Of a stretch of 7,952 nt of DNA, positions 1 to 6,870 are shown in pieces. The notes beneath the pieces were generated by a model that saw nothing but the letters and a program-made list of their open reading frames with translations, had not been told where the DNA came from and searched no databases. Position 1 is the first letter of the stretch; each line of letters begins with the position of its first letter. Source of the stretch: an uncultured Mailhella sp. (lineage in GTDB: Bacteria > Desulfobacterota > Desulfovibrionia > Desulfovibrionales > Desulfovibrionaceae). The stretch is taken from positions 1 to 7,952 of the forward strand of contig CAJJMX010000065.1 of assembly GCA_905192935.1 (NCBI GenBank), given 5' to 3'. Both the position numbers and the translations under genes were made by a program.

Positions 1-54
1 GGAAAAGATCTGAAAAACGACCTGGCCGTACTCTTCGCCAATCAGAAGCCGTAA
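1..54 (+). CDS. 3' end of an unidentified gene (17 codons plus stop)
   Basis: Reading from base 1 in frame 1 gives GKDLKNDLAVLFANQKP followed by TAA at 52-54. Only the C-terminal tail is in the window, so the product cannot be identified. The short charged then hydrophobic tail has no motif I recognise. It is read towards the trp operon, so the two transcription units converge. Its stop codon lies on the A-tract that serves as the U-tract of the trp operon terminator on the other strand. It could also be chance open frame, because 54 bases is short evidence. In its favour, the stop falls exactly at the start of the intergenic region. Confidence 0.5.
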   Translation, partial: GKDLKNDLAVLFANQKP

Positions 55-77
55 AAAAAGGCGGCCGTGCGGCCGCC
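53..77 (-). terminator. Rho-independent terminator of the trp operon
   Basis: On the minus strand a perfect 7-bp GC stem (GGCGGCC / GGCCGCC, bases 77-71 with 66-60) closes a 4-base loop and runs straight into seven T (59-53). It lies about 65 bases beyond the trpA stop and is the natural end of the trp operon. On the + strand the same hairpin is not followed by a T-tract, so it should work mainly for trp transcripts. Confidence 0.9.
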
Positions 78-94
78 CGTCATCCTGTCATTTC

Positions 95-138
95 CGACAA
101 GGCCTTTTCAGCGGAACCGCGCCGAAAAGGCCTTGTTG
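95..138. repeat. Long inverted repeat between trpA and its terminator
   Basis: Bases 97-109 and 124-136 are perfect 13-base inverted copies, extendable by a G-T wobble and a C-G pair to 95-109/124-138. The 14-base loop can fold a further small GCG/CGC stem. Each arm contains the 8-base palindrome AAGGCCTT (99-106 and 127-134). The element begins a few bases after the trpA stop on the trp transcript and precedes the T-tailed terminator. No T-tract follows it on either strand, so it is not a simple second terminator. A 3'-end stabilising hairpin or a dispersed intergenic repeat are the likeliest explanations; this is inference. Confidence 0.7.
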
Positions 139-141
139 CCG

Positions 142-912
142 TTACGCTCTCCACCTGCGTATGAAGTCCGCAGGAGCCTTTCCCTCGGCGATGTGACGCA
201 GAAGAGAGCTTCCGAACACCGCCGCGTCGGGCCGCAGCTCTGCCGGAAGGGCCGAAAGCTGCTCGGGATCATGAAGGCCGAATCCCAGCGCCACGGGCAG
301 GGAGAAGACCCGGCGCGCCCGGGAAAGCACGTCCGTCACCTCGGGCGGCAGACTTTTTCTCTCGCCCGTCGTTCCCATGACGGATACCGCGTACACGTAG
401 CCCTGCGACACGTCCGCATAAAGCTTCATGCGTTCCTCGCTCGTGTTCGGTCCGACGAGCGCAATGAGCGCAATGCCGCGGGAGGCAAGGATTTCCCTCA
501 TCTCGCCTGCTTCATCGAAAGGCAGATCCGGCACGATGATGCCGTGCACGCCGACCTTTTGCGCGTCGAGGGCAAGATTTTCCAGTCCGTACTGCAAAAA
601 GGGATTCATGTACCCCATGAGCACGAGCCCCGCCCGGAACGTGCCTTTGCGCGCACGCAGCCCCTCCATGATGCCGCGCAGCGTGACGCCGTCGGCAAGA
701 GCCCTGACGGAAGCCGCCTCCACCACGGGCCCGTCCGCCACGGGATCGGAAAAGGGCACGCCTATCTCGATGATGTCCGCTCCGCTTTCATCAAGTTCGC
801 CAATGACGTTCCAGAACGTCTCCGGGCTCGGATAGCCCGCCGTCACAAAGGGAATGAGCGCCGTGCGTCCCTCGGCAGCGGCGTCCCGTATCTTTTTTTC
901 CAGAATATGCAT
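142..912 (-). CDS. trpA: Tryptophan synthase alpha chain (TrpA)
   Basis: The alpha subunit of tryptophan synthase cleaves indole-3-glycerol phosphate to indole and glyceraldehyde-3-phosphate in the cytoplasm and channels indole to TrpB. The protein is 256 residues, normal for the family. Seen: the TIM-barrel signatures IEIGVPFSDPVADGP with catalytic Glu49 and Asp60, PDLP at 128-131, Tyr173, the GTTGER loop at 180-185, and the phosphate-binding GFG (210-212) and GSS (234-236). The frame is open to a GTG at 927. I prefer the ATG at 912 because AAGGA sits seven bases before it, and because this start puts the catalytic residues at exactly 49 and 60 as in enteric TrpA. It is the last gene of the operon, 28 bases after trpB and followed by the inverted repeat and terminator. 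Confidence 0.97.
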   Translation of the reverse strand: MHILEKKIRDAAAEGRTALIPFVTAGYPSPETFWNVIGELDESGADIIEIGVPFSDPVADGPVVEAASVRALADGVTLRGIMEGLRARKGTFRAGLVLMGYMNPFLQYGLENLALDAQKVGVHGIIVPDLPFDEAGEMREILASRGIALIALVGPNTSEERMKLYADVSQGYVYAVSVMGTTGERKSLPPEVTDVLSRARRVFSLPVALGFGLHDPEQLSALPAELRPDAAVFGSSLLRHIAEGKAPADFIRRWRA

Positions 913-940
913 GTTGTGTTCCTTCACGGTCCTGCCGTTC

Positions 941-2110
941 TCAAAGTCCGAGAGCCTTTTCCACGATGTCCATGTCCTTGTCGCCGCGGCCGGAAAGATT
1001 CACCAGCACCCGGCTGCCCGGCTCGAACTCTCCGGCATGCGCCAGCACGTACGCCAGCGCATGGGAGGATTCCAGCGCGGGCAGTATGCCTTCCACACGG
1101 CAGAGCGTCTGAAAGGCGTCGAGCGCCTCATGGTCGTAGGCCACGGCGTATCTGACGCGCCCCGTGGCGGCAAGATGCGCGTGCTCCGGTCCCACGCCGG
1201 GATAATCCAGACCGGCGGAAATGGACCCCGAAGGCAGTATCTGTCCGTCGTCGTCCTGGAGCAGCATGGTGTATTCCCCGTGCAGAACGCCGGGGCGGCC
1301 GAGATTGATGGCCGCCGAATGCATGCACCCGGGCTCTCCGGTGCCGCCCGCCTCCACGCCTATGAGCCGGACCGACGCATCGGGCACGAAGGGAGAGAAC
1401 ATGCCTATGGCGTTGGAGCCTCCGCCCACGGCCGCCACCACGCAGTCGGGAAGGCTTCCGGTGCGCTCCAGCATCTGCGCGCGGGCCTCGCGGCCGATGA
1501 CGCTCTGAAATTCCCGGACGAGATCGGGGAACGGATACGGGCCCGCCGCCGTGCCGAAGCAGTAATGCGTGCTCTTCTGTGAAGAGATCCAGGCGCGGAG
1601 CGCGGCGTTGATGGCGTCCTTCAGGGTGCGGGAACCGCTTTCCACGGCCACCACGTCCGCGCCCAGAAGACGCATGCGTCTCACGTTGGACGCCTGCCGC
1701 TCGGCGTCTTCCGCGCCCATGTACACGGTGCACTTCATGCCGAGCCTTGCCGCAGCTGCCGCCGTGGCCACGCCGTGCTGGCCCGCGCCCGTCTCGGCAA
1801 TGAGCGAGGTCTTGCCCATGTGTCTGGCCAGAAGCGCCTGACCGAGGGTGTTGTTTATCTTGTGCGCGCCGGTATGCAGAAGATCCTCGCGCTTGAGCCA
1901 CACTTCGAAGCCGAGCTTTTCCGAAAGCCCGGGGCAGAAGGTGAGCGGCGTCTCGCGTCCGGCATAGTTTCTCAGAAGATCGTCAAGTTCCTTTTGAAAG
2001 GCCTCGGAAGGAAGAATGTCCTTCATGGCCTCCTCAAGCTCCATAAGAGGCGGCATAAGCAGTTCGGGCACGAAGCGCCCGCCGAAGTCACCGAAATATC
2101 CCTTTTTCAT
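941..2110 (-). CDS. trpB: Tryptophan synthase beta chain (TrpB)
   Basis: The PLP-dependent beta subunit joins indole with serine to make tryptophan, in an alpha2-beta2 complex with TrpA. It has 389 residues, the usual size of TrpB1. Seen: the start MKKGYFGDFGGRFVPE, the PLP lysine Lys84 in HTGAHKINN, catalytic Glu106 in AETGAGQHG, the cofactor phosphate loop GGGSN at 229-233, Asp302 in LDYPGVGPEHA, and the C-terminal SGRGDKD at 373-379. These features mark the TrpA-partnered TrpB1 class rather than stand-alone TrpB2. The ATG overlaps the trpF stop as ATGA, so the two are probably translationally coupled. An AGGTGA ribosome site lies just upstream, inside trpF. Confidence 0.98.
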   Translation of the reverse strand: MKKGYFGDFGGRFVPELLMPPLMELEEAMKDILPSEAFQKELDDLLRNYAGRETPLTFCPGLSEKLGFEVWLKREDLLHTGAHKINNTLGQALLARHMGKTSLIAETGAGQHGVATAAAAARLGMKCTVYMGAEDAERQASNVRRMRLLGADVVAVESGSRTLKDAINAALRAWISSQKSTHYCFGTAAGPYPFPDLVREFQSVIGREARAQMLERTGSLPDCVVAAVGGGSNAIGMFSPFVPDASVRLIGVEAGGTGEPGCMHSAAINLGRPGVLHGEYTMLLQDDDGQILPSGSISAGLDYPGVGPEHAHLAATGRVRYAVAYDHEALDAFQTLCRVEGILPALESSHALAYVLAHAGEFEPGSRVLVNLSGRGDKDMDIVEKALGL

Positions 2111-2763
2111 CGTTCATCACCTTTCTGTCCGTCCGTGTCGAAGCCTTCGCGCAGCCGTTCCTGTGCGTGCACCGCCGCCACGGCCCGTGCCATGAGATCC
2201 CCGCTTTTTCTTCCCGGGGAGGTTTCCAGCCTGGAATTGAAGTCCAGCCCGTCGGGAGAACAGGCCGAAAGCGCCTCTGCCGCGTTGTCCGCCCCGAGCC
2301 CGCCCGAGAGGAACCACGGATGCGGAAAACGGAGCCTTCCGAGCGACGGCCAGTCGAGCTGTCTGCCGCTGCCCATGCCGGCGTCGAGAAGGTACAGGCC
2401 GCATGTCCCGGCAAAGAAGTCTATGGCCTGCTGCAAGCCGTCCGTCGAATCATAGTTTCCGGGCCAGAGCACGCGAATGACCTTCTCTGCGGGAAAATGC
2501 GCGGCGAACTCCGCGCTCTGGCCTCCGTGCAGCTGAATGAGATCGAGCCCGGCCTCCCGCACGATGCGCTCTGTCTCCTGCACGCTCTGTCTCACGAACA
2601 CGCCCGTGCGCTTCATGCCGTGCGTGTCGAAGGAAGCGACCTCGCGCGCCGTCACGTTGCGCGGACTCGGTTCGTAAAACACGAATCCGCACATATCCAC
2701 GCCGAGCGCGGCGGCCCTGTCGATGAGCTCCTGTTCGCTCATGCCGCAGATCTTAATTCTCAT
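2107..2763 (-). CDS. trpF: Phosphoribosylanthranilate isomerase (TrpF)
   Basis: TrpF performs the Amadori rearrangement of phosphoribosylanthranilate to CdRP, between TrpD and TrpC. It has 218 residues as a single-domain TIM barrel. Seen: KICGM at 4-8 with the catalytic Cys6, GFVFYEPSPR, the QLHGG strand at 77-81, catalytic Asp127 in LLDAGMGSGRQLDW, FLSGGLGADN at 151-160, and LDFNSRLETSPGRKS near 173-187. The last motif normally ends in PGxKD; Ser stands where Asp is usual, a mild deviation. It is not fused to TrpC, unlike in E. coli. The start overlaps the trpC end by 11 bases and is preceded by GGAAGGGAAG. The C-terminal tail after about residue 205 is charged and overlaps the trpB start. 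Confidence 0.95.
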   Translation of the reverse strand: MRIKICGMSEQELIDRAAALGVDMCGFVFYEPSPRNVTAREVASFDTHGMKRTGVFVRQSVQETERIVREAGLDLIQLHGGQSAEFAAHFPAEKVIRVLWPGNYDSTDGLQQAIDFFAGTCGLYLLDAGMGSGRQLDWPSLGRLRFPHPWFLSGGLGADNAAEALSACSPDGLDFNSRLETSPGRKSGDLMARAVAAVHAQERLREGFDTDGQKGDER

Positions 2764-3571
2764 CTTCCCTTCCCCTTCCGTGAAGAAGCCGCCTCAGCGC
2801 CTTTCCCGGACATCCTTCCTCCATGAGCGCAGAACCCACGAGAGCCGCGCCGAATCCGGCCTCTGCCGCCTCTTCCAGATCGCTGCGGCACGTCATGCCG
2901 CTGGCCGCGATCCAAAGTTCTCCGTCCTTCGGCGGGCACGCCCCGGCAAGCTTCAGACAGGCCTTCCGGTCCACGCGAAGCGAGGAGAGATCCCTGGCGT
3001 TCACCTGGATGATGCGCGCCCCGCTCTCGCGGGCCAGAGCCACGTCCCGTTCATCGAACACTTCCACCACGGCCTGCACGCCTCCCGCCTCGGCCTGCTC
3101 CCGAAGATCGCGAAGAAGACGCGCATCCGGCGTGAGCCGCACGATGAGGAGCACGGCCGAAGCCGGGGAAGCCAGCGTTGCCGCGACCTGAAGCGGATGG
3201 AAAATGAAGTCCTTGCGCAGCATGGGCACCCTGACGCCTTCCCGCTCAAGAGCCGACGCCATGCGGAAAAGGTAGGAAAGGGAACCGTGAAAATAACGCT
3301 CCTCGGTGAGCACGGAAAGGGCGGATGCCCCGCCGAGGGCATACTGAAGCGCCGCGTCCTCGGGCTCGAGGCTCTCGCATATCACGCCGCGCGAAGGCGA
3401 GGCCCGCTTGTATTCCGCGATCACGGCAAGCGGCCCTTCCCCGCCGGACTCAAGAGCCCGGACAAAGGAAGGACGCTCCCCGCGGCACGGGGCAAACGCT
3501 TCCGCGCCCATCGCCTCAAGACGGGCCACCTCGTCCTTCTTGGCTTCCATGAAGCGCTCAAGGCCCGTCAT
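2753..3571 (-). CDS. trpC: Indole-3-glycerol phosphate synthase (TrpC)
   Basis: TrpC closes the indole ring, turning CdRP into indole-3-glycerol phosphate with loss of CO2 and water. With the ATG at 3571 it has 272 residues, typical of a monofunctional enzyme. Seen: IAEYKRASPSRG with catalytic Glu53 and Lys55, MLRKDFIFHP with Lys120, Glu170 in VVEVFDE, Asn191 in VNARDL, Ser224 in AASGM, and the phosphate-binding end LVGSALM at 244-250. The frame stays open up to 3628, but the upstream codons are arginine/glycine rich and lie inside trpD. The ATG at 3571 overlaps the trpGD stop as ATGA, has a GAGGG ten bases upstream, and gives the family-like start MTGLERFMEAKKDEV. Confidence 0.96.
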   Translation of the reverse strand: MTGLERFMEAKKDEVARLEAMGAEAFAPCRGERPSFVRALESGGEGPLAVIAEYKRASPSRGVICESLEPEDAALQYALGGASALSVLTEERYFHGSLSYLFRMASALEREGVRVPMLRKDFIFHPLQVAATLASPASAVLLIVRLTPDARLLRDLREQAEAGGVQAVVEVFDERDVALARESGARIIQVNARDLSSLRVDRKACLKLAGACPPKDGELWIAASGMTCRSDLEEAAEAGFGAALVGSALMEEGCPGKALRRLLHGRGREDEN

Positions 3572-5154
3572 GCCAGCACCCTCATGCCCGCGCCTTCGGC
3601 CACGCCCTTTCTGGCCATGGCCACGCACTCATCCATGCTCTTGTCATCTTCCAGCATGAAGATGGCAAAGGCCGCATTCACTGTCATCATGTCGCGCATG
3701 GCCCGGGGACCGCGTCCGGCCAGAAGTTCCCGGAGCACGGAGGCGGCCTCCTCCTTGTTCTTCACTTCCAGATCCTCGGGTTCGCACGGCTCGAAGCCGT
3801 AGAGCGCCGGATCGAAGACCACCTCGTCCATGACGCCGTCGGTGATGAGGATGACGCGCGTCCTGCCCATGGTGGTGAGCTCGTCGTAGCCGCCCGCGCC
3901 GTTGAATACCGCCACCTTGTGGAAGGGACGCTTCTGCAGCGTGGCCGCAATGAGATCGACCTGCTTCGGATCGCCCACGCCCATCATGAGATAATCGGGG
4001 CAGGCGGGGTTCAGCATGGGGCCGAGCATGTTGAAGAGCGTGCGCATGCCGAGCTGCTTGCGCACCGGCCCCACGTTGGCGAAGGCCGGATGGAAGTACG
4101 GCGCGAACTGGAAGGCGAAATTGCGTTCCTTCAGCATGTCCACGATGGCCTCGGGATCCTTTTCCAAGGGCAGACCGAGCCCTTCCAGAGCATCGGCCGC
4201 GCCGGAGGTGGAGGACACCGCCCGGTTGCCGTGCTTGAGCATCCTGTAGCCCATGCCCGCGAGCGTGAGCGACGTGGCCGTGGAACAGTTGAACGATCTC
4301 TTGCCGTCGCCGCCCGTGCCCACGATGTCGATGCACTTTTCCGGGATGCCCGTCACCTTGACGGAGCGGGCCAGCATGATGCGTATGGCGGCGGCCAGTT
4401 CCGCGGGCTTTTCGCCCTTCATGCGCAGTCCCATGAGCAGGGCTCCGGCCTGGGCGGGCGTCATGGTGCCGTCGAGCATGGAGCCGAAGGCCACGTCGCA
4501 TTCCTCGTCCGTCATGTCGCGGCCCTGCGACACGGATTCCAGAATGGAGCTGATGGTGGGCGCGGCGTGCACCGTGGGCAGAAGGCTTCCCGGGAAGTTT
4601 TCCAGAAGTCGCAGGCCGTCGGGGGTGAGGATGGACTCGGGATGGTACTGCACGCCCACCCACGGCCTGTCGCGGAAGCGCATGGACATGACCTCGCCCT
4701 GAGGCCCGCGGGCCGACACCGCCAGAAGGTCATTGGGATGCTCGTCATCCACGCGGACCATGAGAGAATGGTAGCGGCCCACCACCATGGGATTCGGCAT
4801 GCCGCGGTAAAGGCCCTTGCCGTCGTGCACGATCTCCGAGGTCCTGCCGTGCATGACCACAGGTCCCGGCACGACTTCCGCTCCGGCGTAGAGACCGAGG
4901 ATCTGATGCCCGAGACACACGCCGAGCACCGGGATGCGGGGGCTGAGCTGCCGCAGAAAATCGAGGCAGTACCCGGCCTTTGAAGGATGCCCCGGCCCGG
5001 GAGAAATGCACACCATGCGCAGCGACGGATCATTGGCCATGGCCACGAGTCCGGGGTCGTCGTTTTTGACCACGCGGGGCCGGTGTCCCAGACGGCAGAA
5101 GGCCTGAACGAGATTGTAGGTAAAGGAATCGTAGTTATCTATGAGCAGGAACAT
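3568..5154 (-). CDS. trpGD: Fused anthranilate synthase glutaminase / anthranilate phosphoribosyltransferase (TrpGD)
   Basis: One 528-residue protein carries two steps. Residues 1 to about 195 are the TrpG class-I glutamine amidotransferase, which supplies ammonia to TrpE: MFLLIDNYDSFTYNL start, oxyanion region SPGPGHP at 51-57, nucleophile Cys80 in GVCLGHQ, and His171/Glu173 in QYHPES. Residues from about 200 to 528 are TrpD, which transfers phosphoribose from PRPP to anthranilate: GTGGDG at 279-284, the KHGNRAVSS loop at 307-315, RTLFNMLGPMLNPA at 371-384, and YDELTT at 423-428. The join falls near residues 193-210, with no stop or frameshift between the domains. The fusion is as in E. coli TrpD, whereas Desulfovibrio relatives are remembered as having separate genes. 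The start overlaps trpE by 20 bases and has GGGAG upstream; the end overlaps trpC as ATGA. Confidence 0.97.
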   Translation of the reverse strand: MFLLIDNYDSFTYNLVQAFCRLGHRPRVVKNDDPGLVAMANDPSLRMVCISPGPGHPSKAGYCLDFLRQLSPRIPVLGVCLGHQILGLYAGAEVVPGPVVMHGRTSEIVHDGKGLYRGMPNPMVVGRYHSLMVRVDDEHPNDLLAVSARGPQGEVMSMRFRDRPWVGVQYHPESILTPDGLRLLENFPGSLLPTVHAAPTISSILESVSQGRDMTDEECDVAFGSMLDGTMTPAQAGALLMGLRMKGEKPAELAAAIRIMLARSVKVTGIPEKCIDIVGTGGDGKRSFNCSTATSLTLAGMGYRMLKHGNRAVSSTSGAADALEGLGLPLEKDPEAIVDMLKERNFAFQFAPYFHPAFANVGPVRKQLGMRTLFNMLGPMLNPACPDYLMMGVGDPKQVDLIAATLQKRPFHKVAVFNGAGGYDELTTMGRTRVILITDGVMDEVVFDPALYGFEPCEPEDLEVKNKEEAASVLRELLAGRGPRAMRDMMTVNAAFAIFMLEDDKSMDECVAMARKGVAEGAGMRVLA

Positions 5155-6565
5155 GGAATTCTCCCGTGGTAAAGCATGCCTGACGCATGATGGCCGACTT
5201 GTTGCAGACCTCCTTCCATTCCAGAGCGGGCACGGAATCGTGCACGATCCCGGCTCCGGCCTGCCAGTAAAGGCGTCCGTCCCGCACCCACATGCTGCGT
5301 ATGGTGATGCCGGTGTCGAGGTTCACGCCGTCCCTGTCGAGTCCCAGCCAGCCTATGCAGCCCGCATACGGTCCGCGCGGACAGGGTTCGGTTTCGGCAA
5401 TGATCTCCATGGCGCGTATCTTGGGCGCGCCGCTCACCGTGCCCGCGGGGAAGGTGGCGGCCAGCACGTCCACGGCATCCAGCCCGTCGTCGAGCTCGGC
5501 GGTGACGCGGCTCGTCAGATGCATGACATGGGAAAAGCGCTCCACCATCATGAGCTTCTCCACCTCCACGGTGCCGGGACGGGCCAGACGGCCGAGATCG
5601 TTGCGGCCGAGATCCACGAGCATCATGTGCTCGGCCCGCTCCTTGGGATCGGCAAGAAGCTCCCCGGCAAGGGCCTCGTCCTCGGCCACGGTGGCGCCGC
5701 GTCTGCGCGTTCCCGCTATGGGCGCGGAAAGGAGTCTGCCGCCCTCGCAGCGAACCATGACCTCGGGCGAGGAACCGAAGAGCGTGATGCCCGGAAGACG
5801 CATGAAGAACATGTAGGGCGAGGCATTCTCGCTGCGCATCCTGCGGTAGAGCGTGAAGGGATCGCCGGAAAAGGGCGTGGAAAAACGGACCGAGGGCACC
5901 ACCTGGATGGCCTCGCCCATGCGCAGCATCTCCCGTATGCGCTCCACCGCCTCCTGAAAGCCTGCTTCGGAAGGCTCGGCGCGAACCTCCGTCTTTTCCT
6001 GCACGGCGGCACTGCTGCGGGCAAAGGAGCCGCAACGGCCGAGATCGCGGTGCTCGCCGAGGCTCACCTGAGCAAGCCGGTTGTACATGTGATCGAAAAG
6101 AAGGAGCGTGCCGGGCAGACAGAGCACGCATTCCGCATCCTCGGGCTTCATGACGGAGGCCAGCTTCGGATGGAACAGCGAGGCCATGCCGAAGCCGAAG
6201 TACCCGCACAGCGAGCGCGTGATGGGAGGAAGATCGGCGGCTTCGGGATCGGGCAGCACTTCCAGCGTGCGCATGACGCCGCGCAGGCCGTCCACGAAAT
6301 CCATGCCGTCGAAGACCGAAAGCCCGGCAAGGCGCTCATCCTCGATGCGGCAGCAAAGCTTTTCGTCCCGGCAGATCAGATACAGGACCATGTCGCAGGC
6401 AAGCACGCTGTAGCGTCCCCATCGTCCGTCGACTTCCGCGCTCTCAAGCAGTATGCCGTCCCTTTCCCGGGCAATGTCCAGAAAAAGACTGATGGGCGTG
6501 TCCATGTCCGCCGGAAGATGACGGACGCTCTGACGCACTCGAATGGGGGTCGTTCTGGTTGTCAT
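5135..6565 (-). CDS. trpE: Anthranilate synthase component I (TrpE)
   Basis: TrpE converts chorismate to anthranilate using ammonia from the TrpG domain and is the committed step to tryptophan. It has 476 residues, slightly short of the usual 490-520. Seen: LLES at 39-42, the family's tryptophan feedback site, suggesting allosteric inhibition is retained; GYFGFG at 121-126; VVPSVRF; PIAGTRRRG at 282-290; DLGRNDLGR at 318-326; catalytic His349 in FSHVMHL; GTVSGAPK at 375-382; and the QAGAGIVHDS end motif at 435-444. These favour TrpE over PabB. The ATG at 6565 has GAGG nine bases upstream and lies 26 bases beyond the attenuator T-tract, so its expression depends on read-through of that terminator. 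It is the first structural gene of the operon. Confidence 0.97.
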   Translation of the reverse strand: MTTRTTPIRVRQSVRHLPADMDTPISLFLDIARERDGILLESAEVDGRWGRYSVLACDMVLYLICRDEKLCCRIEDERLAGLSVFDGMDFVDGLRGVMRTLEVLPDPEAADLPPITRSLCGYFGFGMASLFHPKLASVMKPEDAECVLCLPGTLLLFDHMYNRLAQVSLGEHRDLGRCGSFARSSAAVQEKTEVRAEPSEAGFQEAVERIREMLRMGEAIQVVPSVRFSTPFSGDPFTLYRRMRSENASPYMFFMRLPGITLFGSSPEVMVRCEGGRLLSAPIAGTRRRGATVAEDEALAGELLADPKERAEHMMLVDLGRNDLGRLARPGTVEVEKLMMVERFSHVMHLTSRVTAELDDGLDAVDVLAATFPAGTVSGAPKIRAMEIIAETEPCPRGPYAGCIGWLGLDRDGVNLDTGITIRSMWVRDGRLYWQAGAGIVHDSVPALEWKEVCNKSAIMRQACFTTGEFHVPAHR

Positions 6566-6590
6566 GTCGTCGAACCTCGTGTGAATTAAT

Positions 6591-6624
6591 AAAAAAATGC
6601 CGCTCCCCGGAGAGGGAACGGCAT
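6591..6624 (-). terminator. trp attenuator terminator hairpin (3:4 stem)
   Basis: On the minus strand an 11-bp stem is formed by bases 6624-6614 with 6607-6597. It contains a single G-U wobble and closes a 6-base loop. The stem runs into seven T (6597-6591). It sits between the Trp-codon leader and trpE, exactly where a ribosome-mediated attenuator terminator belongs. Its upstream arm and loop can alternatively pair with a segment inside the leader ORF. Confidence 0.93.
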
Positions 6625-6740
6625 CTGCTCTGCTTTTCTGACTCTGTGCTTCAGCTACACGTCAAGACCGCATCCTCTCCCTGAAGAAAAGATACGCCAC
6701 CACCACTGACCGGCGAAGGACAAGGTGAAGACGGATGCGG
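6609..6740 (-). promoter_or_regulatory. Competing RNA segments of the trp attenuator (1:2 and 2:3 pairings)
   Basis: Seen directly: segment 1 in leader codons 2-5 (CCGCATCC, minus strand 6740-6733) is perfectly complementary over 8 bases to segment 2 (GGATGCGG, 6675-6668), with the Trp codons between them. Overlapping segment 2, GGAGAGG (6680-6674) pairs perfectly over 7 bases with CCTCTCC (6615-6609), which is the loop and upper left arm of the terminator. Pairing 2:3 would therefore prevent the terminator, and pairing 1:2 would permit it. Segment 2 begins 16-17 bases after the last Trp codon, a suitable spacing for a ribosome stalled at those codons to leave it free. The regulatory outcome is inferred by analogy with enteric trp. 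Confidence 0.85.
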
Positions 6741-6744
6741 ACAT
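6655..6744 (-). CDS. trpL: trp operon leader peptide with three Trp codons
   Basis: A 29-residue ORF with ATG at 6744 and TAG at 6655, preceded by AGGAG with a 6-base spacer (6755-6751). Residues 14-16 are three consecutive TGG codons (6705-6697) in the context AGQWWWRIFSS. Such a run is very improbable by chance next to trpE. Translation acts as the tryptophan sensor: with little charged tRNA-Trp the ribosome stalls and the downstream terminator should not form. The frame is open further upstream to 6870, but that part crosses the promoter, so the ATG with the good ribosome site is chosen. The peptide itself probably has no function beyond sensing. Confidence 0.93.
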   Translation of the reverse strand: MSASVFTLSFAGQWWWRIFSSGRGCGLDV

Positions 6745-6780
6745 GATGAACTCCTGAAGACGAATAATGAACTTTCCTTC

Positions 6781-6809
6781 TGTGTATGCAAGCGCCCGTT
6801 TTTTGTCAA
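6781..6809 (-). promoter_or_regulatory. Probable sigma70-type promoter of the trp operon
   Basis: On the minus strand a perfect -35 box TTGACA (6809-6804) is followed after exactly 17 bases by TACACA (6786-6781), a weak -10 match. An A-rich stretch (GGAAAAAACTTAT) lies just upstream of the -35. The expected start near 6774 leaves about 30 bases before the leader ATG. I see no clear match to the enteric TrpR operator. Confidence 0.65.
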
Positions 6810-6847
6810 CGGTACGGCCATAAGTTTTTTCCGGCCCCGTTTCCCTC

Positions 6848-6870
6848 ACGGCATATTCTGTATACGGCAT
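6848..6870. repeat. Short direct repeat ACGGCAT upstream of the trp promoter
   Basis: ACGGCAT occurs at 6848-6854 and again at 6864-6870, 16 bases apart, with a close variant ACGGCCAT at 6814-6821. The two exact copies lie about 40-60 bases upstream of the trp -35 box. They could be an activator or repressor site, but a seven-base repeat is weak evidence. Confidence 0.3.

Noticed and set aside
142..927. GTG start at 927 for trpA, giving 261 residues
   Set aside because: The only purine-rich site before it is too close to the GTG. The ATG at 912 has AAGGA at proper spacing and restores canonical catalytic numbering.
67..1155. Long + strand open frame opposite trpA and trpB (362 codons)
   Set aside because: It is the antisense of two genes with complete catalytic motifs. 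The translation is arginine- and histidine-rich, as expected for a GC-rich shadow frame, and shows no domain.
2753..3628. Upstream start for trpC at 3628
   Set aside because: The added 19 residues are Arg/Gly-rich, lie within the trpD coding end, and precede the well-placed ATGA start at 3571.
5141..6589. 482-codon + strand open frame opposite trpE
   Set aside because: It is longer than trpE itself but its composition is typical of an antisense frame (His, Arg, Gly, Ala rich), and trpE has every family motif.
6655..6870. 71-residue extended version of the trp leader peptide
   Set aside because: It is in frame, but the extra N-terminal part covers the -35 and -10 boxes. The internal ATG at 6744 has a good AGGAG and gives a normal leader.
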